This document shows, in pieces, positions 41,238 to 52,500 of a stretch of DNA of 64,000 bases. The translations under genes were made by a program, and so were the position numbers. This DNA comes from an uncultured Sulfitobacter sp. (GTDB taxonomy: Bacteria; Pseudomonadota; Alphaproteobacteria; Rhodobacterales; Rhodobacteraceae), in NCBI GenBank assembly GCA_947492925.1, contig CANLOQ010000003.1:124001-188000 (forward strand). The letters run 5' to 3'. Position 1 is the stretch's first letter. Each line of letters begins with the position of its first letter. Below the pieces are notes generated by a model. That model was not told the DNA's origin. It was given only the letters and a program-made list of their open reading frames with translations, and ran no database searches.

Positions 41238-43655
41238 ATGCAGAATTCCACCCGTGTAGCGATTATTGGCGGGGGCGTCGTCGGGGCATCGGTGCTCTAT
41301 CATCTGACCAAGCTGGGGTGGCCGGACGTGATGCTGCTGGAACGCTCTGAGTTGACGTCCGGGTCCACCTGGCACGCGGCGGGTGGGTTTCACACGCTTA
41401 ACGGCGACACCAACATGGCTGCGCTTCAAGGCTATACCATCCGGCTGTACAAAGAACTGGAAGAGATTACAGGCATGTCCTGCGGTTTGCACCATGTCGG
41501 TGGTGTTACACTGGCGGACAATCAGGACAGGTTCGATATGTTGCTGGCCGAACGGGCCAAACACCGCTTCATGGGGCTGGATACAGAGATTGTGGGACCC
41601 GAAGAAATAGCCAGGATCGCGCCTGTCACCAACCTCGACGGGATCATTGGCGCGCTTTACGATCCGCTTGACGGGCATCTGGACCCATCAGGCACAACCC
41701 ATGCCTACGCCCGCGCCGCAAAGATGGGCGGCGCAACCATCGAAACTCATTGCATGGTCACCGAGACAAACCAGCGCACCGATGGCACATGGGATGTGGT
41801 GACCGACAAAGGCACAATCCACGCGGAACATGTGGTCAATGCCGGTGGCTTGTGGGCACGCGAAGTGGGGGCGATGGCGGGTATCTACTTCCCACTGCAT
41901 CCGATGGAGCATCAGTATCTGGTCACTGAGAACGTCCCCCTGATCGAAGAGATGATGGCGGAAGGCAAGGAACACCCTCATGTGATGGACCCCGCCGGCG
42001 AAAGCTATCTGCGGCAGGAAGGGCGCGGCTTGTGCATCGGATTTTACGAGCAAACCTGCCGGCCCTGGGCAGTGGGCGGCACGCCGTGGTCGTTTGGGCA
42101 GGATTTGCTGCAAGACGACTTTGACAAGATCGAGGATAGCATCAATTTTGCCTACAACCGATTTCCCGATCTTGCCCGGGCAGGTGTGAAAAACGTCATT
42201 CACGGCCCCTTCACCTTTGCCCCTGACGGAAATCCGCTTGTCGGACCAGTACCGGGCATGCGCAATTATTGGTCGGCCTGTGGTGTAATGGCAGGGTTCT
42301 CGCAGGGAGGAGGCGTAGGTCTCACACTGGCTCAATGGATGATTGAGGGTGAGCCGGAGCGCGACGTCATGGCAATGGATGTCGCCCGCTTTGGCGATTG
42401 GATCACACCCGGTTACACGCTGCCGAAAGTGATCGAAAACTACCAAAAACGCTTTTCCGTTGCCTACCCGAACGAAGAATTGCCAGCCGCACGGCCACAC
42501 CGCACGACCCCGATGTACGATATTTTTTCCGAAATGGGGGCCGTCTGGGGCCAGCAGTTCGGGCTGGAGGTCGCCAACTATTTTGCCACAGGCGACGAAC
42601 CTGCCTTTGAAACCCCTTCGTTCCGCCGCTCTGACGCATTTGCCGCCACGGGCCGCGAGGTCATGGCCGTACGCAACGGCGTCGGCATCAACGAAGTGCA
42701 TAACTTTGGCAAGTTTCTGGTCAAAGGCGAGGGCGCGCGCGCCTGGCTGGACCGTATCATGGCGGGTCGCGTACCCAAGAAAGGGCGATTGTCCCTTACG
42801 CCGATGTTGTCACAACGCGGCAAACTGATCGGTGATTTCACCATTTCATGTCTGGCCGAGGACCACTTTCAGCTGACCGCTTCCTACGGGTCTCAGGCAT
42901 ACCATTATCGACATTTTATCAATCACTTGGAAGATGGTATTCAAGTCGACAATATTTCTGACAAGCGCACAGGGTTTCAGATTGCAGGCCCCCTTGCGCG
43001 TGACGTGCTGGCGGCAACCACGCTTGCAGATGTATCACAGATGAGGTTTCTGGACGTTCGGGAAATGACCATCGGGCAGGTCAGCTGCATCGTGCAGCGC
43101 GTCAGCTATACCGGCGATCTGGGGTTTGAGATCTACTGTAATCCGATGGACCAACGGGCGCTCTGGCGGGCGCTGTGGAACGCCGGTCAGGACCACGGCA
43201 TCACACCCTTTGGCATGCGGGCAATGATGTCGCTTCGGTTGGACAGGTTCTTTGGCTCCTGGATGGCAGAATTCTCGCCCGATTACACCGCTGCTGAAAC
43301 CGGTCTGGACCGTTTTATCAGCTTCCAAAAAAACACCGATTTTATCGGTCGCGCAGCAGCAGAGGCCGAGCGGGCCACACCCCCTGCCCGTCAACTGGTC
43401 AGCTTTGAGGTCGAGGCCGAAGATGCCGACGTTCAGGGTTATGAGCCGATCTGGCTCGACGATGCTGTTGTCGGGTTCTGCACATCGGGGGGCTATTCAC
43501 ATTATGCTGGCAAGTCCATTGCCATCGGATTTGTACCCCGCGACCGCATCAAGGAAAACCTGACCGTCAAGATCGAGATACTCGGCCAGATGCGGTCTGC
43601 GCAGATGATCACTGAACCGCTGTTTGATCCTGATGGCACGCGAATGCGCGGGTGA
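41238..43655 (+). CDS. FAD-dependent dehydrogenase with GcvT domain (dimethylglycine/sarcosine type)
   Basis: 805 aa. Same architecture as the gene at 37195: FAD motif IIGGGVVGASVLYHLTKLG, putative flavin-linking histidine in GSTWHAAGG, GcvT part from about residue 430 (SYTGDLGFEIYC, RFFGSWMAEFSPDYTAAETGLDRF). The last motif is characteristic of the dimethylglycine-dehydrogenase group. AAGGAG precedes the ATG. It is divergent from the DUF2254 gene. Likely role: catabolism of betaine-derived or related methylamines with tetrahydrofolate as acceptor; cytoplasmic. Confidence 0.9.
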   Translation: MQNSTRVAIIGGGVVGASVLYHLTKLGWPDVMLLERSELTSGSTWHAAGGFHTLNGDTNMAALQGYTIRLYKELEEITGMSCGLHHVGGVTLADNQDRFDMLLAERAKHRFMGLDTEIVGPEEIARIAPVTNLDGIIGALYDPLDGHLDPSGTTHAYARAAKMGGATIETHCMVTETNQRTDGTWDVVTDKGTIHAEHVVNAGGLWAREVGAMAGIYFPLHPMEHQYLVTENVPLIEEMMAEGKEHPHVMDPAGESYLRQEGRGLCIGFYEQTCRPWAVGGTPWSFGQDLLQDDFDKIEDSINFAYNRFPDLARAGVKNVIHGPFTFAPDGNPLVGPVPGMRNYWSACGVMAGFSQGGGVGLTLAQWMIEGEPERDVMAMDVARFGDWITPGYTLPKVIENYQKRFSVAYPNEELPAARPHRTTPMYDIFSEMGAVWGQQFGLEVANYFATGDEPAFETPSFRRSDAFAATGREVMAVRNGVGINEVHNFGKFLVKGEGARAWLDRIMAGRVPKKGRLSLTPMLSQRGKLIGDFTISCLAEDHFQLTASYGSQAYHYRHFINHLEDGIQVDNISDKRTGFQIAGPLARDVLAATTLADVSQMRFLDVREMTIGQVSCIVQRVSYTGDLGFEIYCNPMDQRALWRALWNAGQDHGITPFGMRAMMSLRLDRFFGSWMAEFSPDYTAAETGLDRFISFQKNTDFIGRAAAEAERATPPARQLVSFEVEAEDADVQGYEPIWLDDAVVGFCTSGGYSHYAGKSIAIGFVPRDRIKENLTVKIEILGQMRSAQMITEPLFDPDGTRMRG

Positions 43656-43709
43656 CGGGGCACCAAATCCGGTTTCCATGTGTCCCGGCAGTGCCTATGC
43701 TTCATAGCC

Positions 43710-44318
43710 ATGAAACCCGGTGAATTGCCCGTCATCCTGCTTGCCGCTGGCGCGTCGCGCCGAATGCGTGGGCGTGACAAGCTGCTTGAACAAGTTGACG
43801 GGACACCTCTTTTACGGGTGCAGGCGCAAAAAGCACTGGCCATCAGCAATCTTGTGATCGTGACCCTGCCGCCTGCCCCACATCCGCGTTATGGCGCGCT
43901 TGACGGTCTTCCCGTTCACACAGTTGAAGTTCCGGACGCCGCTGAGGGAATGAGCGTCAGCCTGCGCCGCGCTTTTGCCAGCCTTCCCGCTGATGCCTCA
44001 GCGGCGATGCTGTTGCTGGGCGATCTACCAGATCTGACGACAAATGATCTGAAAAAGGTCGCAGAAGCAGTTGATACACAAAGCGACACCCTGATCTGGC
44101 GCGGCGTCACGTCAGAGGGCGCACCGGGTCATCCGATTGTCTTTGACGCTGCCTTGTTCCCCGCCTTTGCCAATCTGACGGGCGACACTGGGGGCCGCGA
44201 GGTGGTCGCACAGGCCAAGGGCCGGATTACACCAGTCCCGCTGCCAGGAAACCGTGCGCGTCACGACCTTGATACGCCCGAAGACTGGGCCGCATGGCGC
44301 ATAAAGAACGCCACGTAA
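43710..44318 (+). CDS. MobA/MocA-like nucleotidyltransferase
   Basis: 202 aa. The N-terminal nucleotide-binding motif LLAAGASRRMRGRDKLLE is the signature of MobA-like transferases. LLLGDLPDLT supplies the metal-binding aspartate and GAPGHPIVFD follows. Family members make molybdopterin cytosine dinucleotide for xanthine-dehydrogenase-type enzymes; no molybdoenzyme is in the window, so the substrate is open. The start at 43710 is chosen because the family begins just before the motif. The stop codon lies inside the stem of a terminator. Confidence 0.82.
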   Translation: MKPGELPVILLAAGASRRMRGRDKLLEQVDGTPLLRVQAQKALAISNLVIVTLPPAPHPRYGALDGLPVHTVEVPDAAEGMSVSLRRAFASLPADASAAMLLLGDLPDLTTNDLKKVAEAVDTQSDTLIWRGVTSEGAPGHPIVFDAALFPAFANLTGDTGGREVVAQAKGRITPVPLPGNRARHDLDTPEDWAAWRIKNAT

Positions 44319-44340
44319 TCCGCTGATTACTTGTTTTTTT
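44315..44340 (+). terminator. Rho-independent terminator spanning a gene end
   Basis: GTAATC-CGCT-GATTAC at 44315-44330, followed by TTGTTTTTTT to 44340. It serves the plus-strand nucleotidyltransferase gene, whose TAA (44316-44318) lies in the left arm. The right arm and T-run encode the last residues (KNK) and stop of the convergent RTX-Hint gene. Confidence 0.75.
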
Positions 44341-46201
44341 CCAACATAAGAAGATGCGCCTCATGTGCCTTTAGCAAACGCCGCGCCGCTTCGAAATTAC
44401 GCAATCCGCGCACGTCTACCAGTTCGGGAAACAGATCGAGGATTTCCTGTTTCTGGTCCGATTTGATCCCCGCCATCGCCTGTTGTCCGGGCAGAAAGCT
44501 CTCTGCCCAGCAGCCATCGGCAAGCACAACTTCGTGCCGATCAAACATCATGTGAATATAGCTCACCTTGCTGACCGGTGCGGTCTCAACGCCATCAAGG
44601 CTGATCAGGTGCTTCGCCGCGACAAGCACTTCGCTTTCCCCGAACATGACCTCTGCCAGCTCTGAGGTGACCAGCATGCGGTGGTTGGGGCTGACCATCA
44701 TGTCACGCTGCGGGACACCTTCACCCAACGCGCCTGCTTTGATCAGCACCGGGAAATACTGCTGCATCTTTGTAAGTTCGTGCCGGTTCAGATTGCGCCG
44801 TCCGATCCAGCGCAGTTCCTGTGGGCCGTTGTCGCGGGTGAACACCTGATCCCCGACCTTAAGCTGTTGCACTGGCTTTTCACCGCGCTTCGTCGCGATA
44901 AGCGTGCCGGGCGTGAAACAGATGATGACCTCTTCGATTTCGGCATAGTTCGTGCGGCCAATGACGTTGCCGTTGGCGTCCAGAAACTCGATCCGGCCCT
45001 CTTCGGGCTCACCCCGGATCAGGCGGTAGGTATTGCGGTCGATGCCTGTCAGGTCGATGCGGTCGATATCACCATCGTCGGGGTCTTCACCGCCAAGGAT
45101 CTGATGATTGCCCGCGCCATCGAAAGTAAACAAATCGCTGTCCAGACCGCCGCGCACCTGATCACCGCCGGTGCCCAGAATGACATTGTCCTCGCCGTCA
45201 CCCGCAAGGATCGTATCGTCGCCATCGCCACCGCGCAGAACGTCGTCACCGGCGCCACCTTCCAGCAGGTCCTGCCCCTGTCCGCCCTCAAGCGTGTCCT
45301 CGCCTTCGCCGCCTTCGATCCGGTCATCACCGTCTTCGCCCAGCAGGCTGTCATCACCGCCCTGACCAAAGATAAAGTCCTGTCCGGTGCCGCCAAGGAT
45401 TGTGTCATCCCCCGCTTCGATTGGGGTGATCACACCATCTTCGATCAAGTCGCCAGAGAAGGAAAAGCCCGAGCGGGTCGTGCGGGTTTCCAGCGTAAAT
45501 TCAATGAACTCACGGTTTTCAAACTCTGCCGAGAACCACGAGTCCGGATCGGTGGGGCTATTTTGTTCGGTGCCCGCTGCTGTGACCGTGCCGCCGCCAG
45601 TCGTCACCTCGACCGAGGTATCGGCGGCGGTACCAAATGCGGTGAAACTGCCGCTGTCGATGGTCACCGCCTCGCGGTCGCCGGGGCTGTTGCGATCAAG
45701 GTCGTTGATCGTGCCGGTTGAATTCAGCGCCACCGGATCGCCGGTTGCCGGATCAAAGAATTCCAGCCGGAAGGTGGCCGTCTCGCCGCCGAAACGCGCC
45801 TGACTTGTTGTATTCATCAGGATTTCGAAACCGGTGCCGCCGGTCAGGTCGATGCGCATGTCATCATCGCTGACGCTGACCAGTACAAGGCGCCCGTCAA
45901 TCTGGGTGCCATCCTCAAGCTGTGCGACGTTGCGATAAACCACGCTGTCGCCCGGATCCGCGCGCGAACCGGTGTTGGCCGCACGGTTGGCAAAATCCAG
46001 CGTGATCGGGGACGCGTTCTGTCCCGGTGCAGTGCCGACGCCGGCATCGCCAAAAAGCGTATCATCACCGCCGCCGCCATCAATCAGATCGTCAGCCCCT
46101 TCGCCGGACACAAGGTCCTGCCCTGCACCCGCGGTAATCTGATCATCTTCGCTCGTGCCCTGAAGCGTGTCGTTGTTTGATGTACCGTTTATGATAGCCA
46201 T
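44327..46201 (-). CDS. RTX-repeat protein with C-terminal Hint domain
   Basis: 624 aa, acidic, no signal peptide. Two blocks of nonapeptide RTX repeats (GGxGxDxxx) lie at about 10-50 and 270-360, which bind calcium and are typical of type I secretion substrates. A beta-rich domain lies between them. The C-terminal Hint domain (Hedgehog/intein type) begins at C428 in CFTPGTLIAT, with VSPNHRMLV and FDRHEVVLADGCW as later blocks. It may self-process as such domains do; catalysis is not shown. No secretion genes are in the window. It is preceded by an exact CtrA box and a TAGAAT -10. GGGGGCG precedes the ATG. Confidence 0.88.
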   Translation of the reverse strand: MAIINGTSNNDTLQGTSEDDQITAGAGQDLVSGEGADDLIDGGGGDDTLFGDAGVGTAPGQNASPITLDFANRAANTGSRADPGDSVVYRNVAQLEDGTQIDGRLVLVSVSDDDMRIDLTGGTGFEILMNTTSQARFGGETATFRLEFFDPATGDPVALNSTGTINDLDRNSPGDREAVTIDSGSFTAFGTAADTSVEVTTGGGTVTAAGTEQNSPTDPDSWFSAEFENREFIEFTLETRTTRSGFSFSGDLIEDGVITPIEAGDDTILGGTGQDFIFGQGGDDSLLGEDGDDRIEGGEGEDTLEGGQGQDLLEGGAGDDVLRGGDGDDTILAGDGEDNVILGTGGDQVRGGLDSDLFTFDGAGNHQILGGEDPDDGDIDRIDLTGIDRNTYRLIRGEPEEGRIEFLDANGNVIGRTNYAEIEEVIICFTPGTLIATKRGEKPVQQLKVGDQVFTRDNGPQELRWIGRRNLNRHELTKMQQYFPVLIKAGALGEGVPQRDMMVSPNHRMLVTSELAEVMFGESEVLVAAKHLISLDGVETAPVSKVSYIHMMFDRHEVVLADGCWAESFLPGQQAMAGIKSDQKQEILDLFPELVDVRGLRNFEAARRLLKAHEAHLLMLEKNK

Positions 46202-46257
46202 TGCAGCGCCCCCGCGTTTACAGCAATTCTAACACCTCGCCCGCAGCAGGCGATGTC

Positions 46258-46272
46258 TTAATATTCAGTTAA
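46258..46272 (-). promoter_or_regulatory. Exact CtrA box before RTX-Hint gene
   Basis: TTAA at 46258-46261 and TTAA at 46269-46272 are spaced by exactly seven bases, a perfect match to the CtrA consensus. Downstream on the minus strand, TAGAAT at 46231-46226 is a good -10, which puts the box centre near -45. The ATG follows at 46201. The arrangement fits an activator site. Confidence 0.6.
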
Positions 46273-46410
46273 GCTATTTCCTGCCGAGGTATAGGGGGAA
46301 AATTGCCGTGCTCTGCGCAACTGCGCAGCGCGCTGAAACAACAGGCGAATTTGGCGCAACACTGTTTCGTGAGCGGTAACAAAAGTGCTAAATCTTCGGG
46401 CAAAAAAGGT

Positions 46411-46436
46411 AAGCGGGGCGGTTTCCCGCCCCGCTT
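46411..46436 (-). terminator. Rho-independent terminator of the giant gene
   Basis: AAGCGGGGCGG pairs perfectly with CCGCCCCGCTT around a 4-base loop (11-bp stem). On the minus strand it is followed by ACCTTTTTTG, so it ends the transcript of the 3414-aa protein gene about 120 bases after its stop. Confidence 0.9.
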
Positions 46437-46555
46437 GAATGTTTGTTCGCGGTGATACATCCCCGAACAAAACAGCTGCATATTCCGGGTGCGCAGGCCA
46501 TGCCCGCGCACCGTGTTCTTATGAAAGCCCCCCGGCCTTCGCCGCTGATCCGCCC

Positions 46556-49500
46556 TTATTTGGTGATCAGCTTCGCCTCGTGCTTCTTCAGCGAGCGGCG
46601 AGCGGAGGCATAGCCTTCGAGACCTTCCTGCGTTGCCAGTTCGGGGAACAGCTCCAGGATTTCCTGACGCTGGGCATTGCCGATCCCGGCCAGTGACATG
46701 TCACCGGGCTGGAAGCTTTCAGTCCATGCGCCGTCCGACAGGATGACCTCGTGCTGGTCGAACATGATGTGGATGTAGGTCGTGTGCGACACATCCACGA
46801 TGTCCACCCCTTCCAGACCGGTCAGGTGCTTGGCTGCGACCAGAACCTCACGCTCTTCAAAGTAGAGCGCGGTCTTGTCGTTGGCCACCAGAACGCGGTG
46901 GTTGGGGCTGACCATCATGTCACGCTCGGGCAGGTCATTGCCCAGTGCGCCCTGACGGATCAGAACCGGCTTGAGGTGTGCGGCCCGCTCCAGTTCAGCA
47001 CCGGACATGTCACGGGCACCGGCCCAGCGAATTTCCTGAATGCCGTTGTCACGGGTAATGACACGCTCACCGACACGCAGTTCCTCGACCAGACGCTCGC
47101 CTTTCGGCGTGGCAATCTTGGTGCCCGGCGTGAAACAGGGGATGATGTTCTCGATTTCCTCGAACACCAGCGTGCCTGCGTCCTCACCGTCCTCGTCAAG
47201 GTAGGTGACGATGCCGTCTTCACGGTCATCCGACGTGTAGGTGATCCGCAGGCTGCCGCCCTCGGGTGCCGAACCGCGCAGGTCGAGGGTGTCGTTATCC
47301 ACAGGGCCGGAGCCACCGTCGATATCGTCACCGGCGTTGACGTCCTCAAAGAGGTCTTCGCCAGCGCCACCTGTCATGGTGTCGTCACCTTCGCCGCCGC
47401 GCAGGGTGTCGTTGCCCTGACCGCCTTGCAGCACGTCATCACCTTCGCCACCGTCAAGCAGGTCGTCTTCACCACCACCGTCGAGGACGTCGTCACCGGC
47501 GCCACCCAACAGGGTGTCGTCGTCACGGTTGCCACGCAGGGTGTCGTTGTCGTCGCCGCCTTCCAGCGTGTCGTTGCCCTGACCGCCTTCAATGCTGTCG
47601 TTACCCTGGCCACCCAGCAGCGAGTCGTCGCCGGTGTTGCCATCGATCACGTCATCGTCGATCTGGCCGTCGATGGTGTCGTTGCCCGAGCCACCCTCAA
47701 GAGTGTCATCGTCATCAGCACCAAAGATCAGGTCGTCGCCAGCGCCACCAAAGACCAGGTCACGCCCGTTGTCGGGGTTCCGGTCAGGAGAGAACGGCGA
47801 GCCATCGGTCGGCACGTCAGTGATGTCGAGCGCGTCACCCACACCGTCGGGATCATTGCCCGCATAGATGGTGTCGTTGCCGTTGCCACCGCGGATGGTG
47901 TCATCGCCCTCGCCGCCGACAATCCGATCATCGCCGTCGTCGCCGTCGATGGTGTCATCATCGATGCCACCGTCGATCACGTCGTCGCCGTCACCGCCGG
48001 TGATGGTGTCACGGTCATCGCCGGTGTTGATGGTGTCGTTGCCGGCACCGCCGTCGACTGAATCGCGATCATCCTCCGGATCATCGTCGCCCTCGAAACC
48101 AAGAGCATCGGATGGGTCGAACGGATAGCCATCATCAGGCGCAAGGTTGCCGTTGCCGGTGTTGATCAGATCATCACCATCGCCGCCGTCAACATCATCG
48201 CTGCCCTGACCCGCTTCGACCGTATCGTCGCCGTCACCGGCACGCACGATGTCATCGTCGGGGCCTTCGCCCGGCAGGATCGCGTCGCCACCGTCGATGA
48301 CATCGCCATCGGGGTCGCCACGGTAATCCGTGTCGATCAAATCGCCGCCATCGGTGCCGTCTACGATACCGTCACGCTCACCGGGTTCGGCCACGACAAT
48401 CAGGTGCTCTGCGGTGTCACGCAGACCGCCTTCGTCCTCGATCGTGTAGGTGATCGTCGCCTCGCCGGTAAAGCCATCAACCGGTGTGAAGGTGACAGTC
48501 CCGTCGCCGTTATCCATCAGCGTGCCCTGATCCTCGGGCACAGTGGCTTCAATCACGGTCAGCTCGTCATCTTCCGGGTCGGTATCATTGGCCAGCAGAT
48601 CAACGGTGACAGGTGTGTTGTAGGCCGTGCCGTCAACATCATCCACCGCATCAGGTGCATCGTTCACCGGTGTCACGTCGATGACATGGACAGCCGTGTC
48701 TTCCTCACCGTCCGGGTCGGCAATCGTGTAGGTCACGGTTGCTTCGCCAGTGAAGTTCGGCGCCGGTGTGAAGGTCGCCGTGCCATCGCCGTTGTCGACC
48801 ACAGTACCCTGATCTTCGGGAACAGAGACCGATACCACCGTCAACGGATCGCCTTCGGGGTCGCTGTCGTTGTCGATCAGATCGATAACGACGGGCGTGT
48901 CTTCCTCAGTCGTGGCAACATCATCGACCGCATCAGGTGCATCGTTGACAGGGTTGACCGTCACAGTGACCGTCGCCTCATCCGCATTCCCGTCCGGGTC
49001 CTCGATGATGTAGTCGATGGTCGCCTCGCCGGTAAAGTCCTCGGCGGGGGTGAACACGATCTGGTTGTCCACGATCTCAACGGTGCCCTGCTCTTCTGGG
49101 ACAGTCGCGGAAACCACGGTCAGCGGATCGTCGGTCGGATCGGTGTCATTGTCGAGCACGTCGATGGTAACGGGGGTGTCCTCGTCCGTTTCGGCCGTGT
49201 CGTCCACCGCTGTCGGCGCATTGTCCGTGTCGTTCACGGTAATGACATGCACCGCCTCGTCGGTCAGACCTTCCTCGTCCTCGATGGTGTAGCTGATCGT
49301 CGCGTCACCGGTGAAACCGTCGGCGGGGGTGAATGTCACCGTGCCGTCGCCGTTATCCACCAGCGTGCCCTGATCTTCGGGCACCGTTGCGGAAATCACC
49401 GTGAGGTCATCACCATCCACGTCGCTGTCGTTGGCCAGAAGGTCAACGGTCACAGGCGTTTCAAAGTCGGTAATGTCGCGGTCATCTTCGGCCACCGGCG

Positions 49501-52500
49501 CGTCGTTCACCGGTGTGACGTCAACCACAGCCTCGCCTTCATCCTCGCCGCCGAACGGGTCGGCCACGGTGTAGGTGATCGTTGCCGGACCGTTGAAGTC
49601 AGGTGCCGGGGTGAAGGTGACAGTCCCGTCGCCATTGTCGACCAATGTGCCCTGCTCTTCGGGCACGGTGGCTTCTACCAGCGTCAGCGGATCGCCGTTC
49701 TCGTCGGTGTCGTTGCCGATCAGGTCCACAACAACCGGGGTGTCTTCCGGTGTTGTTTCCACATCGTCCACAGCCACAGGCGGTGTGTTGTCGCCCACGG
49801 TGATAACGTGCTCGGCGCTGTCCTGCAGCCCTTCCTCGTCTTCGATGGTGTAGCTAATCGTCGCTTCACCGGTGAAGCCGTCGGCAGGTGTGAAGGTGAC
49901 GGTGCCGTCGCCATTATCGACCAGCGTGCCTTCTTCGGCAGGTACGGTCGCGGCAACCACAGTCAGGTTGTCGCCGTCCACATCGCTGTCGTTGGCCAGC
50001 AGGTCAACGGTCACAGGCGTGTTGAAGTCGGTCGTGTTCGCGTCATCTTCGGCGACAGGCGCGTCATTGACAGGGTTCACGGTCACGACAACCTCGGCCT
50101 CGTCCACGTTGCCGTCAGGATCTTCAATGGTGTAGGTGATCGTGGCCTCGCCGTTGAAGTCCGGCGCAGGGGTGAACACCAGCTCATTGTCGACAATCTC
50201 GACGGTGCCATGCTCCTCCGGGACGCTCGCATCGCGGATGGTCAGCGGATCGTCCGTTGGATCAGTGTCGTTGTCCAGCACGTCGATGGTGACGGGTGTG
50301 TCCTCATCTGTTTCGGCTGTGTCGTCGACCGCCGTGGGCGTGTTGTCAGGGTCATTGACCGTGATCACATGCACCGCGTCGTCCGTCAGGCCTTCCTCGT
50401 CTTCGATGGTGTAGCTGATCGTCGCGTCACCGGTGAAACCATCGGCGGGGGTGAAGGTCACCGTGCCATCGCCATTGTCCACAAGCGTGCCCTGCTCTGC
50501 GGGCACAGTCGCGGAAACGACTGTCAGGTCATCGCCGTCCACGTCGCTGTCGTTGGCCAGCAGGTCAACGGTCACGGGTGTGTTCAGATCAGTCGTGTCC
50601 GCGTCGTCCTCGGCCACAGGGGCGTCGTTGACGGGGTTCACGGTCACAGTCACCTGCGCTGGCGCTTCGTTGCCATCGGGGTCTTGTGCAACATAGTCGA
50701 TGATCGCCTCGCCGTTGAAGTCAGGCGCGGGGGTGAACACGATCTCGTTGTCGACAATCTCGACCGTACCCTGCTCTTCCGGCACGGAAGCCTCCAGGAT
50801 GATCAGATCATCGCCGTCGGGATCAGTGTCGTTCTCCAGCGCGTCGATGGTGACAGGTGTGTCCTCATCGGTTGTCGCCTCGTCGTCGTTGGCAACAGGC
50901 GCATCGCTGACCTCGTTGACGTAGACGGTGTGCTCCGCACTATCGGTCAGACCTTCTTCGTCCTCGATGGTGTAGCTGATGGTCACTTCACCAACGAAGT
51001 CTTCCGCCGGGGTGAATGTGACAGTGCCGTCGCCGTTGTTCACAAGCGTGCCCTGTTCTTCGGGTACGGTTGCTTCGATCACGGTCAGCATGTCGCCGTC
51101 CACATCGCTGTCATTGGCCAGCAGATCAACGGTGATCGGCGTGTCTTCTGCCGTCACATCGACATCGTCCACCGCGTCGGGTGCGTCGTTGACGGGGTTG
51201 ACCGTCACCGTAACCGTTCCCGGCACTTCCTCACCCGAAGGATCGGTCACAACATAGGTGATTGTTGTTTCACCGTTGAAGTCAGGATCGGGCGTGAACA
51301 CGATCTCGCCTTCTGGCGTGAATTCCACCGTGCCGTCCGGGCTGGTGGCCGAGATCAGCGTCAGCGGATCGCCATCGGGGTCGCTGTCGTTGTCCAGCAC
51401 GTTGAAGGGCTCGGAAGGCGTGTCCTCGTCCGTGGTGATCGCATCATCCTCGGTGACGGGGGGATCGTTCTCCTCGCCCACGGTGATGATGTGAACCGCG
51501 CTGTCCTCGCCGCCGTTGCCATCAGAGATGGTGTAGCTGATCGTCGCCTCACCGGTGAAGTTCTCAGCCGGTGTGAAGGTCACGGTGCCGTCGCCATTGT
51601 CGACAAGCGTACCCTGTTCCTCTGGCACGGTGGCCTCGATCACGGTCAGTGGGTCGTCTTCCACATCGGTGTCATTGGCCAGCAGATCCACCGTGATCGG
51701 CGTATCTTCCGCCGTCTCATCGGCATCGTCCACCGCATCGGGTGCGTCATTGACCGGGTTCACTGTGACGTTGACCGTGCCGGGCGTTTCAGCACCGGAG
51801 GGGTCTGTCACAACATACTCGATTGTTGTCTCACCGTTGAAGTCAGGATCAGGGGTAAAGATGATCTCGCCTTCTGGCGTGAACTCAACCGTGCCATCGG
51901 GGCTGGTGGCTGAGATCAGCGTCAGCGGATCGCCATCGGGATCGCTGTCATTGTCAAGCACGTTCAGCGGCTCGGACGGTGTGTCCTCGTCCGTTGTGAG
52001 CGAATCCTCGACCGTGACAGGCGGATCGTTTTCCATGCCCACGTTGATCACATGCTCGGCGCTGTCCTCACCGCCATTGCCATCAGAGATGGTGTAGCTG
52101 ATGGTAGCCGGCCCGTTGAAGTTTTCGGCCGGCGTAAAGGTCACGGTGCCGTCGCCGTTGTTGACCAGCGTGCCCTGATCTTCGGGCACTGTGGCCTCGA
52201 TCACAGTCAGCGGATCGCCGTCCGGGTCGGTATCGTTCTCCAGCAGATCAACGGTGATCGGCGTGTCCTCATCGGTTTCATCCGCACCATCAACCGCATC
52301 GGGTGCATCGTTGATTGGTGTGACCGTGACGGTATGCGTCGCCGTGTCCTCAACCCCGTCAGGGTCGGAGATGGTGTAGGTCACCGTCGCTTCGCCGTTG
52401 AAGTTTTCAGCGGGTGTGAAGGTTGCCGTGCCGTCGCCATTGTCGACCACGGTGCCCTGCTCCGGCGGAACAGAAACAGCCACAACTGTCACCGGATCAC

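Larger units (their letters stand above)
46202..46555. other. Intergenic region between the two RTX-Hint genes
   Basis: No coding sequence is seen in these 354 bases. From left to right it holds a TAGAAT -10-like element (minus strand, 46231-46226), a CtrA box (46258-46272), a short hairpin CTGCGC-AACT-GCGCAG (46313-46328) and a strong terminator (46411-46436). So the two RTX genes are separate transcription units. Confidence 0.6.

Noticed and set aside
48404-51913. 1169-codon open frame on the plus strand, opposite the giant gene, with further long ones at 46751-48061, 52895-54436 and 55154-56815
   Set aside because: They mirror the repeat array in one antisense frame; high GC and biased codons in a repeated gene remove stops. 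They have no ribosome sites or domains, and the minus-strand protein is coherent over 3414 residues.
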